Source of the DNA: Methylophilales bacterium
Lineage (GTDB): Bacteria; Pseudomonadota; Gammaproteobacteria; Burkholderiales; Methylophilaceae
DNA length: 16,620 bases
Assembly (NCBI GenBank): GCA_013205275.1
Contig: JABMNG010000064.1
Location: 1-16,620 of the forward strand
Direction: 5' to 3'
Of the stretch, positions 1 to 6,366 are shown in pieces. The notes under the pieces were generated by a model, which ran no database searches, was not told where the DNA came from, and saw nothing but the letters and a program-made list of their open reading frames with translations. Every line of letters starts with the position of its first letter. Within the stretch, counting starts at the first letter, position 1. The translations under genes and the position numbers were made by a program.

Positions 1-73
1 CTTCAACGAACCTGCCATTATGAAATGCTTGGGCCTTAAAGGGTTTAATGTGTGTATTTACAAGAGAAGGCAT
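1..73 (-). CDS. ahpC: Alkyl hydroperoxide reductase subunit C (AhpC-type peroxiredoxin), 5' end only
   Basis: Only the first 24 codons are in the window; the gene continues past the left edge. They read MPSLVNTHIKPFKAQAFHNG followed by RFVE. This closely matches the start of bacterial AhpC proteins, where a short N-terminus with 'INTKIKPFK..AF.NG.F.EV' leads into the thioredoxin fold. AhpC is a cytosolic 2-Cys peroxiredoxin that reduces hydrogen peroxide and organic peroxides, normally recycled by AhpF or a thioredoxin-like system. The peroxidatic cysteine lies beyond the edge and cannot be checked. The ATG start is supported by an AAGGA ribosome binding site six bases upstream and a good -10 box further up. 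The call rests on a short but distinctive N-terminus. Confidence 0.8.
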   Translation of the reverse strand, partial: MPSLVNTHIKPFKAQAFHNGRFVE

Positions 74-108
74 GATTTTTCCTTATATTTATTGTTAAAA
101 GAAAAATG

Positions 109-137
109 AGTATAGGGAAATAATTTAATTTGTATAA
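109..137 (-). promoter_or_regulatory. Candidate ahpC promoter
   Basis: Reading the minus strand, TATACT at 109-114 is a one-mismatch -10 box. It would start transcription near 102, giving a leader of about 30 bases before the ahpC ATG. The leader carries AAGGA six bases before the start codon. The hexamer 17 bases upstream of the -10 (132-137, TTATAC) is a poor -35, which would fit an activator-dependent promoter. The whole 74-172 gap between ahpC and the protease gene is very AT-rich, so box matches are weak evidence. Confidence 0.4.
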
Positions 138-172
138 TTAATTATAAATATTATTATGATAGTTTTTACTTA

Positions 173-1597
173 TCAATTAAGTGCCTTCTTAAATAACATC
201 TCCTCTCGCTGAAGCTCTTTTAGCCTGGTCTCTACGCGTGATTTTTGGTAAAAATTTCCATCTTTAGAGCGCACCGCTAAATCCATCAGAGAGATCGCCT
301 CTCTTAAATTGTATCGATAGTAAAATGCCTCCGCTAGACTCTCATTTTGCAATAAAATATTCCCTAGTTTGGCATGAGCCTTAGCCATCAACTCATAGAG
401 GTTAGGATCCCTAGGATAAATTGAAAGATATTTTTCTAAAAGATTGATCGCCATAGGGCTCTGCTTAAAACCAATATAATGGTCCGCTAGGCCATACACA
501 AATGCACGGTAGGTAGGAAACATTGACAGGCTTTTTTGATATAAGTCTGTGGCCTCATTAAGCTTTCCTTCCTTAATTAAGAGTGTTGCATCTAAATTAA
601 GCAGCATCGGATTTGCAGGCTTCAATTTTTGAAGAAAGTTTATTTCCTGTCTGGTCTCTTTGATCTGATTGTTACGGTAATAAGCATACGCCAGAGCAAA
701 GTGCTCGCCGGACTCATTAAGATACGATTTATTTTTTATATTCTCTTTAAGGAGGTTGATGATACTCGACTTCTCTTCTAAAAATGCCCTTAGTTTCCCT
801 TTAACGTAGTAGAAATTATCCGAATCCACTCTTTGCCTATAAGGGAAATCCTTAAGACGATCTTCAATATCACTAATACGGTCCGAGGTTATGGGATGGG
901 TTCTCAGAAAGGCAGGTGCCGCTCCGTCGCTAAACTGACTGGATTTTTGCATCGTTTTAAAAAAATTAATAGAGCCCCTCACATCAAATCCAGCCCGATC
1001 AAGCAACTTGATGCCTTCACGGTCTGCCTCTTTCTCGTGCGCTCTCGTAAAGTCCAAGGTATTCTGAGCGGCACTGGCACTAGCTGCTTGCATCGCACCA
1101 CTCGCTAATTGAGGATTGGAGCGGGAGATTAGTATTGCCAACGCCATCCCAAGCGCAGTCTTATAGGAGTCACGCTGCTGTGAGGCAATAATCCGCGGCA
1201 AATGCTTTTGTGTAATATGAGAAATTTCATGCGCCAAAACGCTTGCCAACTCCGACTCAGAGTTTGCGGCTAAAAATAACCCAGTATGAACACCCACCAC
1301 ACCACCCAGCATAGCAAAGGCATTGATAGTGGAGTCGTTGAGGATAAAGAATTCAATATGGCGATTCGAAATGGACGTGTTCATCAATAAGTTATTTCCC
1401 AAGCTCGCCAAGTAGTCATCAATCTCAACGTCATGGATTACACTTGGACTTTGGTTAACCTGGTAGAGGATCTGTTTAGAGATCCTGTCCTCTTCGGCAG
1501 TGCTAATTATGTTGTCGGTGTAGCTTCCTAAATCAGGTAGCTCATTGGCCATCAGGGTACGGCCTAAGAAAAAAATTATTAACAAAAGCTTTTTCAT
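173..1597 (-). CDS. bepA: Periplasmic M48 zinc metalloprotease with TPR domain, BepA/YfgC type
   Basis: BepA-type proteases act in the periplasm on outer-membrane assembly, helping LptD to mature and degrading stalled forms at the BAM complex. The 474-residue product starts with a signal-peptide-like segment (MKKLLLIIFFLG, about residues 1-17). The peptidase M48 domain follows: HEISH at 123-127 gives zinc ligands H123 and H127 with catalytic E124, and EKEAD at 188-192 supplies the third ligand (E188). LRTHP at 231-235 matches the position of the active-site 'switch' histidine (H246) described for E. coli BepA. From about 265 to the end, helical TPR-like repeats are visible (for example LNEATDLYQKSLSMFPTYRA). 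Length and layout fit E. coli BepA. No ribosome binding site is evident; the start is chosen because the signal peptide follows directly. It is divergent from moaC. A generic M48 annotation is equally safe. Confidence 0.87.
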   Translation of the reverse strand: MKKLLLIIFFLGRTLMANELPDLGSYTDNIISTAEEDRISKQILYQVNQSPSVIHDVEIDDYLASLGNNLLMNTSISNRHIEFFILNDSTINAFAMLGGVVGVHTGLFLAANSESELASVLAHEISHITQKHLPRIIASQQRDSYKTALGMALAILISRSNPQLASGAMQAASASAAQNTLDFTRAHEKEADREGIKLLDRAGFDVRGSINFFKTMQKSSQFSDGAAPAFLRTHPITSDRISDIEDRLKDFPYRQRVDSDNFYYVKGKLRAFLEEKSSIINLLKENIKNKSYLNESGEHFALAYAYYRNNQIKETRQEINFLQKLKPANPMLLNLDATLLIKEGKLNEATDLYQKSLSMFPTYRAFVYGLADHYIGFKQSPMAINLLEKYLSIYPRDPNLYELMAKAHAKLGNILLQNESLAEAFYYRYNLREAISLMDLAVRSKDGNFYQKSRVETRLKELQREEMLFKKALN

Positions 1598-1649
1598 TGT
1601 TTTATTTATAGTTAATATGTAACGGTATTCATTATAAGATGGTTAATTC
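1598..1649. promoter_or_regulatory. Divergent bepA/moaC promoter region
   Basis: These 52 bases separate two head-to-head genes and must hold both starts unless one promoter lies inside the neighbouring gene. On the minus strand 1631-1636 reads TATAAT, a perfect -10 box, placed to give a leader of about 26 bases before bepA. On the plus strand the overlapping TATAAG at 1633-1638 would serve moaC only with a very short leader. No good -35 is visible for either, so this is a candidate. Confidence 0.3.
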
Positions 1650-2117
1650 ATGCTCACACACATTGATGCTAATGGAAATGCCCAGATAGTCAACATTTCT
1701 GAAAAAAATATCACGCAACGCTTAGCCATAGCCTCCGGCATGATTACCATGAAAAAGGAGACTCTTGAGCTCGTTCAATCGCAAGGGAATAAAAAAGGAG
1801 ACGTCCTGACAGTTGCAAAAGTGGCAGGTATCCAAGCGGCAAAGAACACATCAGGTCTTATCCCCTTATGTCACCCCATCAGCATAACCGGCATTGAAAT
1901 TAACTTTATTGTCGATGTGAAGATTCCATCAATTAAATGCGTTGCAAAAATAGAATCCACAGGGCAAACCGGAGTAGAGATGGAGGCCTTAACTATGGTA
2001 TCAGTCTGCCTTCTAACCATTTACGATATGTGTAAGGCTGTGGATAGAGGTATGGTCATCGGCGAGATTAAATTGCTGGAAAAAGTTGGTGGTAAATCAG
2101 GTTCCTGGAAAATCTAA
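1650..2117 (+). CDS. moaC: Cyclic pyranopterin monophosphate synthase MoaC
   Basis: MoaC works with the radical-SAM enzyme MoaA in the first step of molybdenum cofactor synthesis. It converts 3',8-cyclo-7,8-dihydro-GTP into cyclic pyranopterin monophosphate in the cytosol. The 155-residue product is full length for the family (about 160) and carries its signatures: TQRLAIASG at 22-30, KKGDVL at 48-53 (K49 equals the active-site lysine K51 of E. coli), IPLCHP at 71-76, TGVEMEALT at 107-115 and YDMCKAVDRG at 125-134 with catalytic D126 and K129. The C-terminal GGKSG is intact. The ATG at 1650 gives the usual 'LTHIDANGNA' opening. No other molybdopterin gene is in the window, so it is a lone member of its pathway here, divergent from bepA and followed by a putative terminator. 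Confidence 0.97.
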   Translation: MLTHIDANGNAQIVNISEKNITQRLAIASGMITMKKETLELVQSQGNKKGDVLTVAKVAGIQAAKNTSGLIPLCHPISITGIEINFIVDVKIPSIKCVAKIESTGQTGVEMEALTMVSVCLLTIYDMCKAVDRGMVIGEIKLLEKVGGKSGSWKI

Positions 2118-2121
2118 CCAT

Positions 2122-2147
2122 AAAAAAAGCCCCAAGACCGCTTTTTT
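2122..2147. terminator. Weak, possibly bidirectional terminator between moaC and the GT9 gene
   Basis: An inverted repeat AAAAAAGC / GCTTTTTT (2123-2130 with 2140-2147) encloses a nine-base loop, five bases after the moaC stop. It ends in a T-tract on both strands, so it could end moaC transcription on the plus strand and the glycosyltransferase operon on the minus strand. The stem holds only two G:C pairs, so it is weaker than a textbook intrinsic terminator. Its placement between converging genes is the main support. Confidence 0.42.
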
Positions 2148-2204
2148 AAATAAATTTAATGAACGTTAACCTACCTTTAAAAATAATTAACAGATAACCT
2201 TAGT

Positions 2205-3167
2205 TTATTGTAATTTGATCCATTGAATGATTTTGGCTGCAATATGAGCTCCCTTGATTATACTGATATTAAATCCAGGATCTTGATACCATAAAGCTTC
2301 TTTTCCCAACGGCCTATAACGATTGGGCTCGCCTACACCAAATATAGTGAATGATGGGATACCAACTGCACTGGCCATATGACCTAAACCAGAATCATTA
2401 CCGACAAAGAATTTAGACTTCCCAAGTAAGGCTGCCGTTTCTAGTAAATTAGTTTGGCCCGCACAGTCAATTACTTTTCCGGAATACAATTTCATAAAGA
2501 TAGATGACTTCTTAGCATCCTGATGACTCCCCAATAATAAAACTGCATCAAAAAACCCACTGAGTGAATCCGCTAAATCTACAAAATTTGATACCGGCCA
2601 AATTTTTCCATCGAAATTAGCCCCCAAACCTAAGGCTAAGATATTTTTTTGTTTGCCCAACACTTTTTTAGAAAATAAACGTTCTTTTTCAGAAATCCAG
2701 ATCTTAGGGTTAGGTATGGGAGCGTTCGTTACTTTTTTAATGGCAAGAAAGTGCCTTTCTGCGCTATGAAGATTTAGGGTGGATTGATTGGAATGTTTAA
2801 ATAGTTTTTTTTTTGCTTTAATAAAATAAAGCAAGCCATCAGAACGTAGATCGACTGCCAATTCATAATGCGTCTTCCTAATATTCATTAGTAACGAATA
2901 AATTCCCGCCAAACCCAATTTCTTGTCTTTTTCATAAAAAATTCCCAAATAAGGGCAATGTTGAAAAATTATTTTAGAGCGGGTATCGCCGATAATATCT
3001 ATCGTTGAATCAGGAAATTGAGCGTGCAATGCCTCTAAAGTCGGCGTTGTAAGTATCGCATCGCCAATATTTGAAAGAGTAATAAATAGAATCTTAGAGT
3101 TAACTTCTTCTAGATTTCTGGCCACTTGGTTCATTGGTCTATAATCAGGATATTTATTGAGACTCAT
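2205..3167 (-). CDS. Family 9 glycosyltransferase (ADP-heptose:LPS heptosyltransferase-like)
   Basis: GT9 enzymes usually transfer heptose from ADP-heptose to the LPS inner core at the cytoplasmic face of the inner membrane. The 320-residue product shows the GT-B pattern: NIGDAILTTPTLEAL at 33-47 (D36 is the expected catalytic base of the WaaC/WaaF family), KIWP at 188-191 starting the C-terminal domain, and GNDSGLGHMASAVGIP at 256-271, the nucleotide-sugar binding loop. Length is slightly below E. coli WaaC/WaaF. The sugar cannot be assigned from sequence alone; GT9 members also handle other sugars. It is the last gene of a minus-strand operon, overlapping the acyltransferase by 14 bases. 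The start at 3167 has AAGGG three bases upstream; an ATG at 3134 (M12) is an alternative with no clear ribosome binding site. A run of ten A/T lies within the gene at 2805-2814. Confidence 0.86.
   Translation of the reverse strand: MSLNKYPDYRPMNQVARNLEEVNSKILFITLSNIGDAILTTPTLEALHAQFPDSTIDIIGDTRSKIIFQHCPYLGIFYEKDKKLGLAGIYSLLMNIRKTHYELAVDLRSDGLLYFIKAKKKLFKHSNQSTLNLHSAERHFLAIKKVTNAPIPNPKIWISEKERLFSKKVLGKQKNILALGLGANFDGKIWPVSNFVDLADSLSGFFDAVLLLGSHQDAKKSSIFMKLYSGKVIDCAGQTNLLETAALLGKSKFFVGNDSGLGHMASAVGIPSFTIFGVGEPNRYRPLGKEALWYQDPGFNISIIKGAHIAAKIIQWIKLQ
2805..2814. repeat. Ten-base homopolymer tract inside a glycosyltransferase gene
   Basis: Ten consecutive T on the plus strand (A on the coding strand) encode part of the KAKKKLF segment near residues 117-123 of the GT9 protein. 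It is the longest homopolymer I noticed. Such tracts can slip during replication or transcription, but in DNA this AT-rich it may simply reflect lysine codons. Confidence 0.6.
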
Positions 3168-3993
3168 GGCCCTTATGCCTATCGTAATTCCATAGATATT
3201 GCATAGGGTTTCTTTTAATCTGCTTTTCCAATTGGAAATTTAATTTTCCCGGAGTATCAATGTCATTACCTTCAATTGTCTCAAGATGAATAATAAATCC
3301 CCTGCCAAAAGTCATTCGTTCGGCAAATACCATAATAATGGTTGCGTTAGTCTTTTTAACAAGTCGACCTACAAGCGTCATCGTCAGAGCTGGTCGATTA
3401 AAAAATGGTGCCCACTCACCTTCTCCCTTATTAGCTAATTGATCAGGCAGGATTCCAACGGCCTCTCCTTTTTGAAGGGCTAGCAAAATAGATTTAATGC
3501 CCGCACGAGAAGTTGGTGCTAATCTTACCAACCCTTTTTTTCTGCCCGCAACCATCAAATCATTTAGCCATTTTTTTCTTGAGGGCCTATAAAGTAATGT
3601 AATGGGGAAGGATGCCCCATAATAGATAGGAGCAATTTCATAGCAACCTAAATGAGGGGTTAAAAAAATGATACCTCTGTTCTTCTTTTGGGCCTTAAGA
3701 ATTTCAGCCTCGCCCTCTACAGAATGAACCCAGGTCAATACCCTTTCTTGAGAGCTAATCCAGATAATAATGCTTTCAATAATTGTCTTACCACTCTCAC
3801 ATATATTTCTTATTAAAGCCCACGCTAGGGTTGAGTTATTAATATCGGTCTGACTAGCACGTATATTTTTTATCAAAATATTATTAGTATTTTTTTTTAA
3901 TAAATAGAATAGGATTCCTACAAAAGCCCCTAAGATCTGGATGATAATAAGAGGTAATAAATAAGAGATTAGATAAAAAGTTTTTTTTGTCAT
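3154..3993 (-). CDS. LpxL/HtrB-family lipid A acyltransferase
   Basis: Enzymes of this family add a secondary acyl chain from acyl-ACP to Kdo-lipid A or its precursor at the inner face of the inner membrane. The 279-residue product has one N-terminal hydrophobic anchor (about 6-32). The catalytic HX4(D/E) motif follows as TPHLGCYE (H114, E119), then YRPSRK at 135-140, a GILPDQ block at 180-185, and the typical YLWNYDRHK ending at 266-274. It is somewhat shorter than E. coli LpxL (about 306), mainly at the N-terminus, but the catalytic core looks intact. It sits between the DUF6165 gene (12-base gap) and a GT9 gene (14-base overlap), so lipid anchor modification and core sugar addition are probably co-expressed. 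Which acyl chain or position it uses cannot be told; acylation of a lipid other than lipid A is possible but less likely. Confidence 0.87.
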   Translation of the reverse strand: MTKKTFYLISYLLPLIIIQILGAFVGILFYLLKKNTNNILIKNIRASQTDINNSTLAWALIRNICESGKTIIESIIIWISSQERVLTWVHSVEGEAEILKAQKKNRGIIFLTPHLGCYEIAPIYYGASFPITLLYRPSRKKWLNDLMVAGRKKGLVRLAPTSRAGIKSILLALQKGEAVGILPDQLANKGEGEWAPFFNRPALTMTLVGRLVKKTNATIIMVFAERMTFGRGFIIHLETIEGNDIDTPGKLNFQLEKQIKRNPMQYLWNYDRHKGHESQ

Positions 3994-4005
3994 TAGTGCT
4001 AGAAC

Positions 4006-4401
4006 CTAGTTGTATTGAGAGTAAGATTTTTCTTCTACAATACCTGAATTAAGTAAAATATTAATTTCCTTTTTAATTTTTGCCCGATTATCGTTCTCGA
4101 TATAGACTGACCTGGCTAATTTAACAAACGACTGATCAAAATTTTTAAGTCGCTCGTGGTTACGCTTTTCGTCCTCGATATCCCATAAAAGAGAATTAAT
4201 TTTTTTTAGCTGATCTTTTAGGGAGGTTATCTTGCCATCATTAGACTTAATTTTAGAGTAAATATTCATAAGCGCATTGAGCTCATGGTTAATATTTAAT
4301 AGCTTGGCCTTATCACTAATCCTAGACTTCTTAATTTCTAGAATGGTGATTTTATCTATTAACTCACCGATAGATACTGGTATCATAATCTCCTGATTCA
4401 T
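4006..4401 (-). CDS. DUF6165 family protein, function unknown
   Basis: A 131-residue soluble protein with no signal peptide or membrane segment. I recognise the DUF6165 family from the conserved blocks: IPVSIGELIDKITILEIK at 7-24, LLWDIEDEKR at 71-80, FVKLARSVY at 92-100, NDNRAKIKKEIN at 103-114 and VEEKSY at 122-127. Most of the chain is charged and predicted helical, and residues about 35-75 could form a coiled coil. No enzyme motif is visible. Family members are often found near polysaccharide or LPS genes, and here it is the first gene of an operon with an acyltransferase and a GT9 enzyme. A helper or scaffold role for membrane-side glycan synthesis is an inference only. The ATG at 4401 is preceded by AGGGA six bases upstream, which supports this start. 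Confidence 0.75.
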   Translation of the reverse strand: MNQEIMIPVSIGELIDKITILEIKKSRISDKAKLLNINHELNALMNIYSKIKSNDGKITSLKDQLKKINSLLWDIEDEKRNHERLKNFDQSFVKLARSVYIENDNRAKIKKEINILLNSGIVEEKSYSQYN

Positions 4402-4451
4402 AATGTATCCCTATATAATTTTTCAATTTAGAATAATTAAAGCAATTTAAC
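4402..4451. promoter_or_regulatory. Divergent promoter region between the DUF6165 operon and the plus-strand GT9 gene
   Basis: Fifty bases separate two head-to-head genes. On the plus strand TATAAT at 4414-4419 is a perfect -10 box that would give a leader of about 26 bases before the ATG at 4452; the hexamer 17 bases upstream (TCCTGA) is a poor -35. On the minus strand AGGGA precedes the DUF6165 ATG by six bases, but no convincing promoter pair was found. Both operons probably start here. Confidence 0.36.
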
Positions 4452-5471
4452 ATGAAAAATAAGAAAATTCTTGTATACACAAACGGAGAATTACTAGGTG
4501 ATGGCCTGTACAAATTAGATTTTATAAAAAACTTAAAATCTAATTTTCCCAGGTCAAAAATTTTTTGGCTTTGTGCAGGTAAAAAAACTGTTTACTCCAG
4601 TATTCTTTCACCCCTAGTTAAAGATTTGATTTATGAAGTAATTGATCTTAATAAGACAAACATCTCATTAATAAATTTTATTTTTAACAGTCATCTCAGG
4701 AATAATAAATACGACATCGTCATTGACACCCAGTCATCAATATTAAAAACATTACTTATTAAGACAATTAATCATGATGTATTTTTGAGTGCCACCGCAA
4801 ATTGGCTATTTTCTAAAATTTCGCCAAAAAAAAATTCAGAAAAAAAAGTTCGCTTAATTGATAAACTAAATTTTTTTGTTGACCTTGTAAGCAGTTACTT
4901 TAATAAATCAATCATAGGGATACAACCTTACCAAATAAAAATTACTACGGAATACAGTATTCTCTCAAAAAAACTTCTGCCTCTGAGTGATAAGTATGTA
5001 GGAATTTCTCCCGGAGCGGGTGACCAGAGAAAAATTTGGCCTCTCGATAATTTTATTAAAGTAGCCAGAGGTCTTGTTGAAAAGAATTTTATACCGGTTT
5101 TTTTTATTGGCCCAGGAGAGCAACACCTCGCAGAACAATTAAGAAAAGAGGTCCCGAGTGCCTTATTTCCTGAGCTAGAAAAATCTGCCATTAAAAGTAG
5201 ATTGGCTGGACCAATTCTTGCGATTGCCTTAGCAAATAGGTTGGAACTATCTATTGCTAATGATTCTGGTGCCGGGCATATTTTTTCTAAAAGCACTGCC
5301 CCACTAATCCTATTATTTAGCAAGCATGACCCAATAAAATATGCTCCTAACTCTTGTCGTCTTACTATTATTGACTCTAAAGCCTTCGGAGGTCCTCAGC
5401 CAGAACTGATACCATACGACTTTGTTATGAATAAGGTGTATCTCGCTCTAAAATTAGGTAAGTTCAAGTAG
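4452..5471 (+). CDS. Family 9 glycosyltransferase (heptosyltransferase-like), divergent member
   Basis: This 339-residue protein has the GT9 plan, with more divergent motifs than its two neighbours. The N-terminal loop is ELLGDGLYKLDFI at 13-25, where D17 sits at the expected catalytic position. The C-terminal domain opens with GISPGAGDQRKIWP at 184-197, and the donor-binding loop is ANDSGAGHIFSKSTAP at 269-284. The hydrophobic residues that normally follow NDSG.GH are replaced by IFSKS, so donor preference may differ. It is the only plus-strand gene between moaC and kdsD, has its own likely promoter, and its stop overlaps the stop of the next minus-strand gene. Several A-runs (for example nine A at 4826-4834) make it very AT-rich. 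LPS core assembly is the likeliest role, but donor and acceptor are unknown. Confidence 0.8.
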   Translation: MKNKKILVYTNGELLGDGLYKLDFIKNLKSNFPRSKIFWLCAGKKTVYSSILSPLVKDLIYEVIDLNKTNISLINFIFNSHLRNNKYDIVIDTQSSILKTLLIKTINHDVFLSATANWLFSKISPKKNSEKKVRLIDKLNFFVDLVSSYFNKSIIGIQPYQIKITTEYSILSKKLLPLSDKYVGISPGAGDQRKIWPLDNFIKVARGLVEKNFIPVFFIGPGEQHLAEQLRKEVPSALFPELEKSAIKSRLAGPILAIALANRLELSIANDSGAGHIFSKSTAPLILLFSKHDPIKYAPNSCRLTIIDSKAFGGPQPELIPYDFVMNKVYLALKLGKFK

Positions 5472-6366
5472 TTATACTTTCTATAGCAATTGAGTAAATT
5501 TTTTCTACACTAAGCTCCCACAAATTTTCTGTCTTAATCACACTAAAATTTCCTCTTTTTAATTCCGAACGAATCGATGAGGTCTTAGGTCCAAACAGGG
5601 CAATTCCTTTTTTATTCAGGCAAGAGGCAATGTGGCATGGCCCAGAATCATTGCCTATTATATAGCATGCTTTTTGTACCACTCCCGCAAGTTCCTCCCA
5701 ATTAAGATTGGTTAAAATATGTCCTGGAATTTTTGTTGCTAGCTCTAACTCATCTGGCCCAAGAACAGAAACGACACAATACTTATTTTTTATTAACAAT
5801 GAGGCTAGATCGGAATAGTAAGGCCATCTTTTTTCTTTATGGCTCCTAGAGGAGCCTGGCAATAGTAAAATATAGCGTTGTTCAATTTTATTTTGATTTA
5901 ATAAATTTTCTGCATTATTCGCTAGCCACTTTATATCAGGCTTTAGTAGATTCTTGTTATTTATGCCTCTATCTTTAAGCATTTCTGAGAGTCCTCTTAA
6001 GCCAGAAGTAGGGTGGTGTCTTCTTTCTGTCGTAACCCAACTTGCATTTTTAGCGAAGTACCTTTTATAGAAGGATGTTCTTTGTGAATTCTGTAGATCG
6101 TAAACAACTTTGAATCGATAGGATTTTAGTCTTTTATATAGCGAAATAAAATTTATTATCTTCCATAATGGGGGGCGATCATCAATTATAACCTGATCAA
6201 TATAGGGGGACTTTTGCATTAATGAAGAATAAATACTAGTCGTCATTAATGTTATATATGAATCTGGATGGGCTTCTTTAATTGCCCTAAAGATTCCATC
6301 TGCTTGGATAATATCACCTAGTGACCCATGCTTTATAACTAAAATATTGTCATTTTTTATCTTCAT
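5464..6366 (-). CDS. Family 9 glycosyltransferase (heptosyltransferase-like)
   Basis: A 300-residue GT9 protein. HGSLGDIIQADGIFRAI at 13-29 is the N-terminal loop with the expected catalytic D18. LLPGSSRSHKEKRWPYYSD at 168-186 starts the nucleotide-binding half, and IGNDSGPCHIASCLNKKGIALFG at 237-259 is the donor loop (the family more often has NDSGPMH). The ending (LSVEKIYSIA, 285-294) is also typical. It is slightly short for the family but complete. It is the last gene of a six-gene minus-strand operon; its ATG overlaps the upstream GT4 stop by four bases, so translation is probably coupled. It has no obvious terminator, and its stop codon overlaps that of the converging GT9 gene. The role is most likely inner or outer core sugar transfer at the cytoplasmic face; the sugar is unassigned. 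Confidence 0.85.
   Translation of the reverse strand: MKIKNDNILVIKHGSLGDIIQADGIFRAIKEAHPDSYITLMTTSIYSSLMQKSPYIDQVIIDDRPPLWKIINFISLYKRLKSYRFKVVYDLQNSQRTSFYKRYFAKNASWVTTERRHHPTSGLRGLSEMLKDRGINNKNLLKPDIKWLANNAENLLNQNKIEQRYILLLPGSSRSHKEKRWPYYSDLASLLIKNKYCVVSVLGPDELELATKIPGHILTNLNWEELAGVVQKACYIIGNDSGPCHIASCLNKKGIALFGPKTSSIRSELKRGNFSVIKTENLWELSVEKIYSIAIESITT

Noticed and set aside
74..172. A terminator for the protease gene or a small RNA between bepA and ahpC
   Set aside because: The gap is AT-rich with no stable GC-containing hairpin followed by a T-run; only promoter elements for ahpC could be supported.
833..1108. A 91-codon open frame on the plus strand opposite the M48 protease
   Set aside because: It overlaps the conserved region next to the zinc site of the protease on the opposite strand and is rich in arginine and cysteine without pattern; a by-product of the real gene.
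4006..4401. DUF6165 gene considered as an antitoxin or small phage-like regulator
   Set aside because: Its conserved blocks match DUF6165, it has no DNA-binding motif, and no toxin gene lies beside it; operon context points to glycan genes.
4928..5323. A 131-codon open frame on the minus strand inside the plus-strand GT9 gene
   Set aside because: It is antisense to the conserved donor-binding half of the GT9 protein and shows no recognisable motif; chance open frame.
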